Assembly (NCBI GenBank): GCA_017409345.1
Contig: JAFQSX010000006.1
Coordinates: 1-54,868, forward strand
DNA from: Muribaculaceae bacterium
GTDB lineage: Bacteria > Bacteroidota > Bacteroidia > Bacteroidales > Muribaculaceae
Direction of reading: 5' to 3'
DNA length: 54,868 bases
The notes below the pieces were generated by a model. It was not told where the DNA came from. It made no database searches and saw only the letters and a list, made by a program, of their open reading frames with translations. Made by a program: the position numbers and the translations under genes. The first letter of the stretch is position 1. The number at the start of each line of letters is the position of its first letter. Positions 43,543-51,028 of this stretch are shown piece after piece.

Positions 43543-45891
43543 TTAGTAATTAATATCTACTCCTCGTTCTACTCCATCATTATTTAATGTTCGTTTTGCT
43601 TTCTTTTGCTGTTTGCCAAAGTCAAAACTATAGTTTATACCCAACATTACCATATTTGCATTATTTCTAATATTCTGGGTATAATTTTCAGGGTGAACAT
43701 CTGATACGGTTATACTTTCATAAGTGCTACCTCGTTTTGTGAACAGATTTACGCCTGTTGCTGAAAAATACCAATTCTTATAATTGTATTGAACTGATAT
43801 TGTATTCCAACGGTCTGTCGAACTAAATACGTTTCCTGATAAATTATATCGTGGAGCGACATCGTAATTCACAGATATCAACCAATCTCCAAATTTAAAC
43901 GAACCATTTAATGAGGCATACAATCTGTTTTTAGTGTAGTTCTCTTTGGAAACATATATATTATAACTGTCCCAACCAAGTTTGCCCCATAATGTAGCAA
44001 AACCAAACAGATTTTGTACCGATAGATTTAATTCAAGGTTTATCAAATCATCATGGTTCCCGTTTATCGGTTTGCTCATGAATTTATCGTAATAAGGACT
44101 TGAGACATCACTGATGTAACTATATGCATAATAAATAGGATTAAAAGTTCTGCTATGTGCAGCCCACAATGAACCTGTAAACTTTTTATAAGCATATCTT
44201 ACATATATCCTATTACGAAGATATTCTGATGGCTTCAAGTTAGGATTACCTTGACGCACCGATATATCATCTATTGTTTGAACCATATTTGATTGTTGGG
44301 AGATAGACGGCATTGATGGATCATACATTAAAAGATAATTTAATGTGACATACTGTGATAGTGGGTAATTCATATTAAAATTGGTTTTCAGCCTAACAGC
44401 ATTTACTGTATATGAATTATTATCACTATGATTATAAACCCCATTGGCGCTTAAAGAATATCTCAACTTGCTAATTCTTCCGGAAACCTGACCATATACT
44501 GATAATCGATTTTGATTAATCTCGTCATTTTCTATGACATTATTCTCGGTCTGTTCGTTTCGTGTGCTGTTATAATAGTCCTGAATACCGAAATTCGCTG
44601 TCAGATGACTAAATGTCTTTGAATACATAAACTCAAAACCTGCTCGCCATGACTTATTTGTTGTAAATGTTATTGTAGTGTCATTTCCCGATATAAAATC
44701 ATACTCATTTATATAATTTCTTTCATAATCGCCCGACGAATATCTGCCATATACATTTGCTTCAATATATTGAGTTTTATCTATCTGTTTCTTGAAAAAT
44801 AGGTCTAAGTTAGGTGATTTGAAATTATTGTTTCGATGGGTTAGATTTGTATATTCCAACATCTCGTTTTTATAGGATTGTATATTCCATGAGTTATCAT
44901 CAAGTTTCTGATCTTCAAATGCCACACCTATTTGAGCCATAAAAATCGTATTGGGATTATGCATATAAGTATATCCTAGTAACAATTCGTTACTTAAATA
45001 ATTGAAATCACTCGGTATGCCAATTCTATTTCTTGTAACTATCTCATCTCTACCGATAAATTCACTCTTTGAACTTATTTCACGTTCATCATAATCGCGC
45101 CAATTTACACGATAGTTCAAATCCCATTCTGATTTCCCACTATGATAGTTAACACCTATATTCCCGTTAAGGTAACCGGTTGTAACAGCCGAACTCAAAT
45201 TACCGGCTACTGTGCCACCATCTTCACGTGGTTTTAGAAGTACATTAATAACTTGACGGTTACCATATCTTACATCGGGGTTGTCTTGATATTCTATTCG
45301 TAAAACATCTTTGGGATTCAGCGACAAGAATTGGGTTAAACTGCTCGGCTTTCCATTAATCTTAAAAACCGGTGTTTTATCATCAACCTTGACACTTTGT
45401 AAAGTTTCATTTACAACAAGCCCGGGCATTTTGTATTGCAGATTATTTAGCAATGATAATCCGTTTGATGATTGTGTTATTTCACTGACAGATGGTATGA
45501 TTATATATCTGTCAGGTTTCTGAATTACCGACTGTGCAGTTACAATTACTTCACCCAATTCCCTAGAAAATGGTTTGAGTTTCACTATACCGAGATCTAC
45601 AAACTCATCTGTTGTTCCTGTTACAGATATATAAACTGTAGTATAATCTTCTTTGGTAATTTCTATTAGCAAAGTAGAGTCATTTACATTTGCAGACGCA
45701 AATTGTCCAAATTCATCGGTCTCAATGCCAACCCTTACTTTATTTACACTATTGCGACCTATTACTACAGCTTTTCGTATTGGTTTTTCTGTTTCATTCA
45801 CGATAGTTCCTTTTATTACATAAGCGTGTGAGCATATGGATTGCAACAGAAAAAACATTGCTAAAATTTTTCTTTGAATATTTTTTTTCAT
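43543..45891 (-). CDS. Outer-membrane beta-barrel protein with N-terminal carboxypeptidase-like domain
   Basis: The 782-aa product begins with a signal peptide (MKKNIQRKILAMFFLLQSICSHA). A carboxypeptidase regulatory-like domain (VIKGTIVNETEKPIRKAVVIG) is followed by a plug-like region (LPQGNEVIVTAQS-type: GEVIVTAQSVIQKPDRYIIIPS). The rest is a long beta-barrel of the OMP_b-brl_3 / TonB-receptor-like type. It may import or export the peptide across the outer membrane, or give self-protection. No TonB box is evident. It shares the operon with the exporter and lacks a SusD partner, so nutrient uptake is unlikely. Confidence 0.8.
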   Translation of the reverse strand: MKKNIQRKILAMFFLLQSICSHAYVIKGTIVNETEKPIRKAVVIGRNSVNKVRVGIETDEFGQFASANVNDSTLLIEITKEDYTTVYISVTGTTDEFVDLGIVKLKPFSRELGEVIVTAQSVIQKPDRYIIIPSVSEITQSSNGLSLLNNLQYKMPGLVVNETLQSVKVDDKTPVFKINGKPSSLTQFLSLNPKDVLRIEYQDNPDVRYGNRQVINVLLKPREDGGTVAGNLSSAVTTGYLNGNIGVNYHSGKSEWDLNYRVNWRDYDEREISSKSEFIGRDEIVTRNRIGIPSDFNYLSNELLLGYTYMHNPNTIFMAQIGVAFEDQKLDDNSWNIQSYKNEMLEYTNLTHRNNNFKSPNLDLFFKKQIDKTQYIEANVYGRYSSGDYERNYINEYDFISGNDTTITFTTNKSWRAGFEFMYSKTFSHLTANFGIQDYYNSTRNEQTENNVIENDEINQNRLSVYGQVSGRISKLRYSLSANGVYNHSDNNSYTVNAVRLKTNFNMNYPLSQYVTLNYLLMYDPSMPSISQQSNMVQTIDDISVRQGNPNLKPSEYLRNRIYVRYAYKKFTGSLWAAHSRTFNPIYYAYSYISDVSSPYYDKFMSKPINGNHDDLINLELNLSVQNLFGFATLWGKLGWDSYNIYVSKENYTKNRLYASLNGSFKFGDWLISVNYDVAPRYNLSGNVFSSTDRWNTISVQYNYKNWYFSATGVNLFTKRGSTYESITVSDVHPENYTQNIRNNANMVMLGINYSFDFGKQQKKAKRTLNNDGVERGVDINY

Positions 45892-45986
45892 ATCGTATTA
45901 TTTTTTACGTGAGAAATGTTATGTTATTTTCATAATAGTAGTTTTTTCTATTAAATGCTCAAAAAAACTACTAAATATTACCGTCA

Positions 45987-45994
45987 CAAATATA
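45987..45994 (-). promoter_or_regulatory. Putative promoter of the beta-barrel/exporter operon
   Basis: On the minus strand TATATTTG fits TAnnTTTG, and it lies in the 204-bp gap between the maturase and beta-barrel genes, about 96 bp before the ATG. No clear -33 element. Confidence 0.3.
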
Positions 45995-46095
45995 CATTAA
46001 ATAAACCTATTTTATTTGATTTTATATATTTTGTAAAGATAATACTATGAGTATCTGCTTTTTACATGAATAAAGCATACAAATCGCATTCCTCC

Positions 46096-47361
46096 TTAGG
46101 TTTTATGTAACATACTTTTCCATTTAAAAATTATGTTATATAAAAATTTATTCATTACTGCGTTCATTTTTTTTTCTTCATTAAAGCCAAATATGCAATA
46201 ATTACATCCATTCTCTAATGGTTTTGATGAACAACCTCCATGACATATTGGCAACAGATTACATTCCAAACATGGTTTATTTGAGAATTTTGCTGCCATA
46301 CGTTTTTCAAGGCTATTGTTTTCCCAAATAATATCTCCATTAGAATCTAAATAACCATCTCGCTTCTCTTCTTCAAAATTTACTGCAGTACATTTATAGA
46401 CATCACCATTGTAATTTATTACGGCACTATTTCTTAAATCACCATAACAATAAGAACCAAGTACAAATTTTGATGCGACAAATCCAGCCTCGATAAAAGC
46501 ACTTATTGATTTCTCGATTTCGTTGCTTTCAAGTTCGCCCTCTTGCCAAACTTTGTGGAATGACACATTTATAAATCTTCTCTCGTCATCAGGAATATCA
46601 CTAAAGTCTGTTGGAATATCTGCTATACTATGTATATTTTCTTTAGTATAGTTAATTCTTAATGTTACAGAAACATGATTTCTTGCTAGTTCTTTTATAT
46701 TCTCAATGATTTTATCATAAGAACCTTTCCCACTTGCATAACATCGGGTCTTATTGTGAACATCTCTATTTCCATCCAACGTAATCTGTGCAAAATTAAA
46801 ATTGAGTTCTTTTAATTCCGCTATGCGTGTTTTATTAAATAAAGAACCATTTGTAGTGCAGTTCGTCGTAAAATTCACGCCATTTTCCAATGCAATTTTC
46901 TTGGCATATTTTATTATTGGCAACATCACATCATCATAGTAGATTAATGGTTCTCCGCCAAAGAACGAAATCGTTAAATTTTCCGCTTTTCGACAGGATT
47001 TCACTATTAATCTTTTTATGTTATCTATTGTCGCTTCAGACATTTTTGAGGGGACATGTTTTTCATAACAATACCAACATCTAAAATTACAATTTATTGT
47101 AGGATTAATTATTAGATGGGCACTAGTTTCATCGCACTCAATTTGACGTGCTTTTTCCAGACATAACTGTGTTTCATCTGTATTGTCATCAACAATGAAT
47201 CCTCCCTTTTTAAGATTATTATAACATGAATTATTGTTATTTCGAAGGCTGGCTTCCAATAGTCCTTTCTTCAAAAAAACATATTTGTCTGATAAGCTGT
47301 TATAGATTATATCTGTATCTTTTGATACAGATATTGGAATATTATATTTACTATATTTCAT
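46096..47361 (-). CDS. Radical SAM/SPASM peptide maturase
   Basis: This 421-aa enzyme most likely installs crosslinks, such as thioethers, on the Cys-rich precursor encoded next door. It has an N-terminal region (KYNIPISVSKDTDIIYNSLSDKYVFL) common in Bacteroidetes maturases. The radical SAM motif is CNFRCWYC (Cys91, Cys95, Cys98), followed by SFFGGEPL. A SPASM domain near the C-terminus has CYGDL...GDVYKC, CLECNLLPICHGGC and CNYC, giving two auxiliary 4Fe-4S clusters. ATG at 47361 is preferred over the GTG at 47406, which lies in the hairpin before this gene. Chemistry is inferred from the family. Confidence 0.9.
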   Translation of the reverse strand: MKYSKYNIPISVSKDTDIIYNSLSDKYVFLKKGLLEASLRNNNNSCYNNLKKGGFIVDDNTDETQLCLEKARQIECDETSAHLIINPTINCNFRCWYCYEKHVPSKMSEATIDNIKRLIVKSCRKAENLTISFFGGEPLIYYDDVMLPIIKYAKKIALENGVNFTTNCTTNGSLFNKTRIAELKELNFNFAQITLDGNRDVHNKTRCYASGKGSYDKIIENIKELARNHVSVTLRINYTKENIHSIADIPTDFSDIPDDERRFINVSFHKVWQEGELESNEIEKSISAFIEAGFVASKFVLGSYCYGDLRNSAVINYNGDVYKCTAVNFEEEKRDGYLDSNGDIIWENNSLEKRMAAKFSNKPCLECNLLPICHGGCSSKPLENGCNYCIFGFNEEKKMNAVMNKFLYNIIFKWKSMLHKT

Positions 47362-47374
47362 ATTTTTTTTAAAA

Positions 47375-47406
47375 GTGTCACTAATAACCGAAATTATTAG
47401 TGACAC
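47375..47406 (-). terminator. Attenuator hairpin between precursor and maturase genes
   Basis: A perfect 13-bp stem GTGTCACTAATAA / TTATTAGTGACAC has a 6-nt loop and, on the minus strand, is followed by TTTT. It lies 21 bp after the precursor stop and before the maturase ATG. It should reduce read-through so that more precursor than enzyme is made. Confidence 0.6.
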
Positions 47407-47427
47407 AGATTAATGATTTAATACAAT

Positions 47428-47631
47428 TTAGCTGCCAGCACAACCTGCGATACAGTTAGCTCCGTGGCAGTTGTTAGTACATCCTGTTTTTGAACAGTTC
47501 GCATCTGTGTTGCAAGCACCATTATTCCCACTTGTACCAACCATTCCATCTAATAAGATAGAATCTTCTTCTGTTAAGACTGTCATTTCAAGACCCTCGA
47601 CAAATTCTTTTAGTTCATCTGTTTCTTTCAT
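47428..47631 (-). CDS. RiPP precursor peptide, cysteine-rich
   Basis: The 67-aa peptide has an acidic leader (MKETDELKEFVEGLEMTV, then LTEEDSILLDG) and a core with six cysteines at residues 40, 46, 51, 55, 60 and 64 plus Ser/Thr/Gly/Asn. Spacing is C5C4C3C4C3C. Adjacent genes encode a radical SAM/SPASM maturase and a C39 exporter, so this is the likely substrate. No exact Gly-Gly leader site is present; the C39 peptidase might cut after DGMVG or near GTSGNNGA. Thioether or sactionine-type links, with sugar on Ser/Thr or Cys, are plausible. I know no named peptide with this core. Confidence 0.82.
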   Translation of the reverse strand: MKETDELKEFVEGLEMTVLTEEDSILLDGMVGTSGNNGACNTDANCSKTGCTNNCHGANCIAGCAGS

Positions 47632-47691
47632 GTTGAAAACATTTAAATGATTAATAATTGATTTGATTAAAAACTCTGTTAACAGGTATTA

Positions 47692-48816
47692 TTATATTAA
47701 AATTTTTTTTATTTTTAATTCGCGTATTGCATTTAATTCGAGATTTTGTTTTATCGAAGTCTCTTTCTTTAATTGGAGAACATTGTTTATAACTTCAAAT
47801 TCTGTTGGCTCTAATTTCTTTATGATAAATCGGGTAAATCGATTTAACAGCCAATAGATTCCATTGCCTTGAATTATCGTATAGTCTGCATTAAATTTTA
47901 GGTCTGTCATATTTAATGCTTGTATATGTTTCGTTTCTTCTGTTATTTTAGCGATTATATTATTCTCAAGTTCTTTATTCGTAGATGAAAGAATTTCTGC
48001 AAGCGCACTACTATTATTTTGTCCTTTTGCGAAGATGTTTATTATATCCTCATAGACCAAATTCTCAGGCAATGCACCATCCAATCTTCCACCTATTGTT
48101 CCTTGGAAAAACTCGTAATAATATTGTAGGATATTTGTTTCGGTTGGGACTCCTCCATAACCTCGTTCTCCTATCACAATAAATGGTTTGTTGTGCTTAA
48201 TCGCATATAAAATCGCATATCCTGAGCCTATTACCATTTTACTTTGGATTACATGCTGTTCGATAGAACTACTACTATCTGATATGGTTATATTTGAATT
48301 TAAGATATTTCGCAAATTAGTATTTTTGCTACATATGTCAATCGTATATTGTGTTAAGCGATTTAATGTTCTTAATATCTTAAACAATGCACTATCTGCA
48401 TATAAGAACTCTCCAGTATTTACATAAATATCATATTTATTGTTCTTGTTTGAAGTTCCTTCTATTTGATGAAAATCAAAAGGAACAGCTATTTTGGTTG
48501 AAGTTTGCAGGTATGGATATAGAATATTGATATCCAAATCATTCACCCAAAAGGTAAAATCTATCAATGTTTCATTTGTATGGAAATGTTTTGATACATC
48601 TGAACGATATAGAAATCTTATTATAGAGATTTGGGCTGATTGCTTTCTTTTTATCACCTCGGAACTGATATCACCAACACAAATAATACAGTCTGCATAA
48701 TCATCAGTTTTGACTATTTCAATGCCATTTTTAGCAATGAGCATATTATGAACTGTATTATACAATGTATCGTACTTTGATGATTTTTGTGCAGTATTTA
48801 CTAAAGAGACTTTCAT
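47692..48816 (-). CDS. GT-B-like protein of the RiPP cluster (putative glycosyltransferase)
   Basis: The 374-aa protein has no clear family name. The C-terminal half contains SKMVIGSGYAILYAIKHNKPFIVIGERGYGGVPTETNI, similar in style to the donor-binding loop of GT-B glycosyltransferases. The N-terminal half has alternating strands and helices. It overlaps the stop of the two-domain glycosyltransferase upstream by 4 bp (ATGA), so both are translated together. A glycosyl or related transfer in the peptide pathway is inferred. Polysaccharide pyruvyl-transferase-like folds are an alternative. Confidence 0.5.
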   Translation of the reverse strand: MKVSLVNTAQKSSKYDTLYNTVHNMLIAKNGIEIVKTDDYADCIICVGDISSEVIKRKQSAQISIIRFLYRSDVSKHFHTNETLIDFTFWVNDLDINILYPYLQTSTKIAVPFDFHQIEGTSNKNNKYDIYVNTGEFLYADSALFKILRTLNRLTQYTIDICSKNTNLRNILNSNITISDSSSSIEQHVIQSKMVIGSGYAILYAIKHNKPFIVIGERGYGGVPTETNILQYYYEFFQGTIGGRLDGALPENLVYEDIINIFAKGQNNSSALAEILSSTNKELENNIIAKITEETKHIQALNMTDLKFNADYTIIQGNGIYWLLNRFTRFIIKKLEPTEFEVINNVLQLKKETSIKQNLELNAIRELKIKKILI

Positions 48817-50408
48817 ATTCTATGAGAAATTAAGTTTTTTGATATTTCATTTAATTTAGCAAATGTGATTTCATTAACTTTTCCCAAATTGGGTAATGCA
48901 TTTTCTCCGAAATGTTCATAACTACTCTGACTGCCTTCGTCATCTTCTTGTTGATAGAAAGCATATTTTTTCATACGATCTTCTGTTGTCAAAAGCCCAT
49001 AATGTTTAATGAGCAACTTACTTGCAATGCCTGAACTAGCGACCGTAGGAGCCTGATGAAAATGCAATTTTCCTCGGTTAGAAAATATTTGGGTATGCCC
49101 AATGTTTCGTATCATTTTATATCTAAAGCATATTCCATTTACCGAACTAGGATATTGTGAATTATAATATTTTTCACTATCCCATAAATGAATATATGGT
49201 ATCATATAGGCATTCGCAATATCAACATCAAGATACTCATGAATGTTACAAAACTGTTCATCTAACAATTCATCTACATCTAAAAAAAATGCTACCTTAT
49301 GATTGACAAAAGAAGCTAAATCTAATAGGATATTACGATTTTCTAAGTCATTAAATTGAGTTCTCTTCTTTTGTGCTTTTATTATAATTTTATCACTTTC
49401 AATTAAGTTATAAGTGTTATCAGTGCTCTCATCATCAAGTATGACAATCCCATCAAAGTGAACTGATACTAACTTCAGGAAATGGGTTATTCGTTTACTT
49501 TCGTTATAACTTTGAACTAATAATATTACAGGATATGACTTCTTGTTATATCCTGTAGTCATCTCATATTTGATAAATTTCTGGTTGGCATAATTTTGCA
49601 ACTGTTGTTCTGCATATTTGTTATTACTCCAATCATAAATTATTTCATCAAAATCCTGCCCCCAATTCTCACCATTTGCAATTGCATTTGTGGGGAAAAA
49701 GAAATGACGCAATGCGTTATTGGGAGTTTTCTCGAATGGCTCGCCTCTGCGTTTTTTACCTTCGTTATTATTTATATCTCTATGAGCCATCATTGCCTCA
49801 TTAAAATACAATTCTTTCACCCCAATCATATCGAAACGAGACCGGATATTATTATCATCACCTCCCCATTTTGAAAGTGTTTCGTCATATCCATGTATCT
49901 GTTCTGCATGTTCTCTCTCAAACATTATGCTTCCAAATGGAATCGACCTATAATTATTAAAGGTTTTTACCGTAATTTCTTCTTCGTCGGCAAAACAAAC
50001 TCTACCGATAGCATAATGTGGATAATTGGAATAGTCGTCAAAAGACTTTCGTAATATGTATATAACATCAGTTACCATTTCTGATTCGGGGGAACAAACC
50101 ATCACATATTTTTTTGTTGCATGACGTATTCCGACATTTAAAGGCTTCGCTGGATTTCGCCATTCATGTGGTTTATCATTCATTACAATACGCCAATTTA
50201 CAAATGGATATTGTTGAATATATGATAATAATTCTTCACTTTCCAACGGAGTATCAAGTACAATAACCACTTCTATTCCATTTCTTTCAAAATATTTCCG
50301 ATTCAATGGAAATACTCTGCGAAATTCTGCCATCTTTTTATAGAACGGAATAACAACACTAACATCAAAATTCTTCCAAAACTCCTCTTTCACCTTAAAT
50401 GAAACCAT
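48813..50408 (-). CDS. Two-domain GT-A glycosyltransferase (RiPP cluster)
   Basis: The 531-aa protein has two GT-A-like domains. Domain 1 (about residues 10-260) has FDVSVVIPFYKKMAEFRRVFPL, VIVLDTPLES and WGGDDNNIRSRF, the galactosyltransferase-type WGxED-like motif. Domain 2 (about residues 285-500) has YPVILLVQSYNESKRITHF, IVILDDESTDNTYNLI and AFFLDVDELL, a GT2-type DxD. It could add two sugars in turn. It is the second gene of the main cluster transcript, coupled to the GT-B-like gene by a 4-bp overlap. Confidence 0.75.
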   Translation of the reverse strand: MVSFKVKEEFWKNFDVSVVIPFYKKMAEFRRVFPLNRKYFERNGIEVVIVLDTPLESEELLSYIQQYPFVNWRIVMNDKPHEWRNPAKPLNVGIRHATKKYVMVCSPESEMVTDVIYILRKSFDDYSNYPHYAIGRVCFADEEEITVKTFNNYRSIPFGSIMFEREHAEQIHGYDETLSKWGGDDNNIRSRFDMIGVKELYFNEAMMAHRDINNNEGKKRRGEPFEKTPNNALRHFFFPTNAIANGENWGQDFDEIIYDWSNNKYAEQQLQNYANQKFIKYEMTTGYNKKSYPVILLVQSYNESKRITHFLKLVSVHFDGIVILDDESTDNTYNLIESDKIIIKAQKKRTQFNDLENRNILLDLASFVNHKVAFFLDVDELLDEQFCNIHEYLDVDIANAYMIPYIHLWDSEKYYNSQYPSSVNGICFRYKMIRNIGHTQIFSNRGKLHFHQAPTVASSGIASKLLIKHYGLLTTEDRMKKYAFYQQEDDEGSQSSYEHFGENALPNLGKVNEITFAKLNEISKNLISHRI

Positions 50409-50424
50409 CCTTTAATAAAAGATA

Positions 50425-50799
50425 TTATAATTCATAATAACCATAATATTCTGATGTCGCAGACATTACAACTATCATATATTCTCCTGGATACTGAGCA
50501 ACATTAATACTAGCACTACCTGCAGAAGTTTCAATGATTGATCTTTCACTATATCCATTAGTAATACTTGTTATTATAACTTCGACATCTCCCAAATTCT
50601 CAAAAAAAGAAAATTCTAATGTGCCATAATTATATATACACTCAATTGGTATATAGCTAGGTGTTCTTGGAACAATTGTTTCTTTTTTCTCAGTGCGATA
50701 TAATTCTATTGGCACTGATTGATTGTTAGTCTCACCATTTACGATAAATGAAATTGTTAACGCAAATGTTACAATAATTGATTTTACTGAAATTTTCAT
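50425..50799 (-). CDS. Small secreted DUF3244-like protein
   Basis: The 124-aa protein has a signal peptide (MKISVKSIIVTFALTISFIVNG). Its single Ig-like module resembles DUF3244 proteins of Bacteroidetes: PIELYRTEKK, FSFFENLGDVEVIITSITNGYSERSIIETSAGS, and a C-terminal YPGEYMIVVMSATSEYYGYYEL. It lies first in the minus-strand transcript, 16 bp before the two-domain glycosyltransferase gene. It could act as an immunity or surface-binding protein. No catalytic site is visible. Confidence 0.65.
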   Translation of the reverse strand: MKISVKSIIVTFALTISFIVNGETNNQSVPIELYRTEKKETIVPRTPSYIPIECIYNYGTLEFSFFENLGDVEVIITSITNGYSERSIIETSAGSASINVAQYPGEYMIVVMSATSEYYGYYEL

Positions 50800-50824
50800 T
50801 GTTTTTTATTTTACTTTGACATTG

Positions 50825-50832
50825 CAAAAATA
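50825..50832 (-). promoter_or_regulatory. Putative promoter of the RiPP precursor/glycosylation operon
   Basis: On the minus strand TATTTTTG fits TAnnTTTG, about 26 bp before the DUF3244-like ATG. A good -33 TTG is not visible, so activation by a regulator is possible. Confidence 0.35.
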
Positions 50833-50911
50833 CGGAGGAATTTGTTGTGCTGTATTGTTCTTAGTTGTAAAAATATCTTTCATAACTCTCCGTAATTCGT
50901 TGCACAACAGA

Positions 50912-50958
50912 AGTTTAACTGGGTGATAGAAAATAATTTTCTATCACCCAGTTAAACT
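50912..50958. promoter_or_regulatory. Perfect 23-bp-arm palindrome
   Basis: Arms 50912-50934 and 50936-50958 are perfectly complementary with a single-base centre. The arms start AGTTTAACTGGGTGATAG. It lies between the TPR sensor gene stop and the DUF3244-like gene. There is no following T-run on either strand, so an operator or recombination site is as likely as a terminator. Confidence 0.6.
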
Positions 50959-51028
50959 CCCTGACAATCAGCCACTTACTCTATGATATTGTGCAATGGG
51001 GGGGGGTACTCTGTTGATTATCAGCTGA

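Noticed and set aside
43543-45891. SusC-type nutrient receptor
   Set aside because: No SusD partner, no clear TonB box, and it is operonic with a peptide exporter; a general beta-barrel call is safer.
47361-47406. GTG start for the radical SAM maturase at 47406
   Set aside because: The codon is within the terminator-like hairpin; ATG at 47361 directly precedes the conserved N-terminal pattern.
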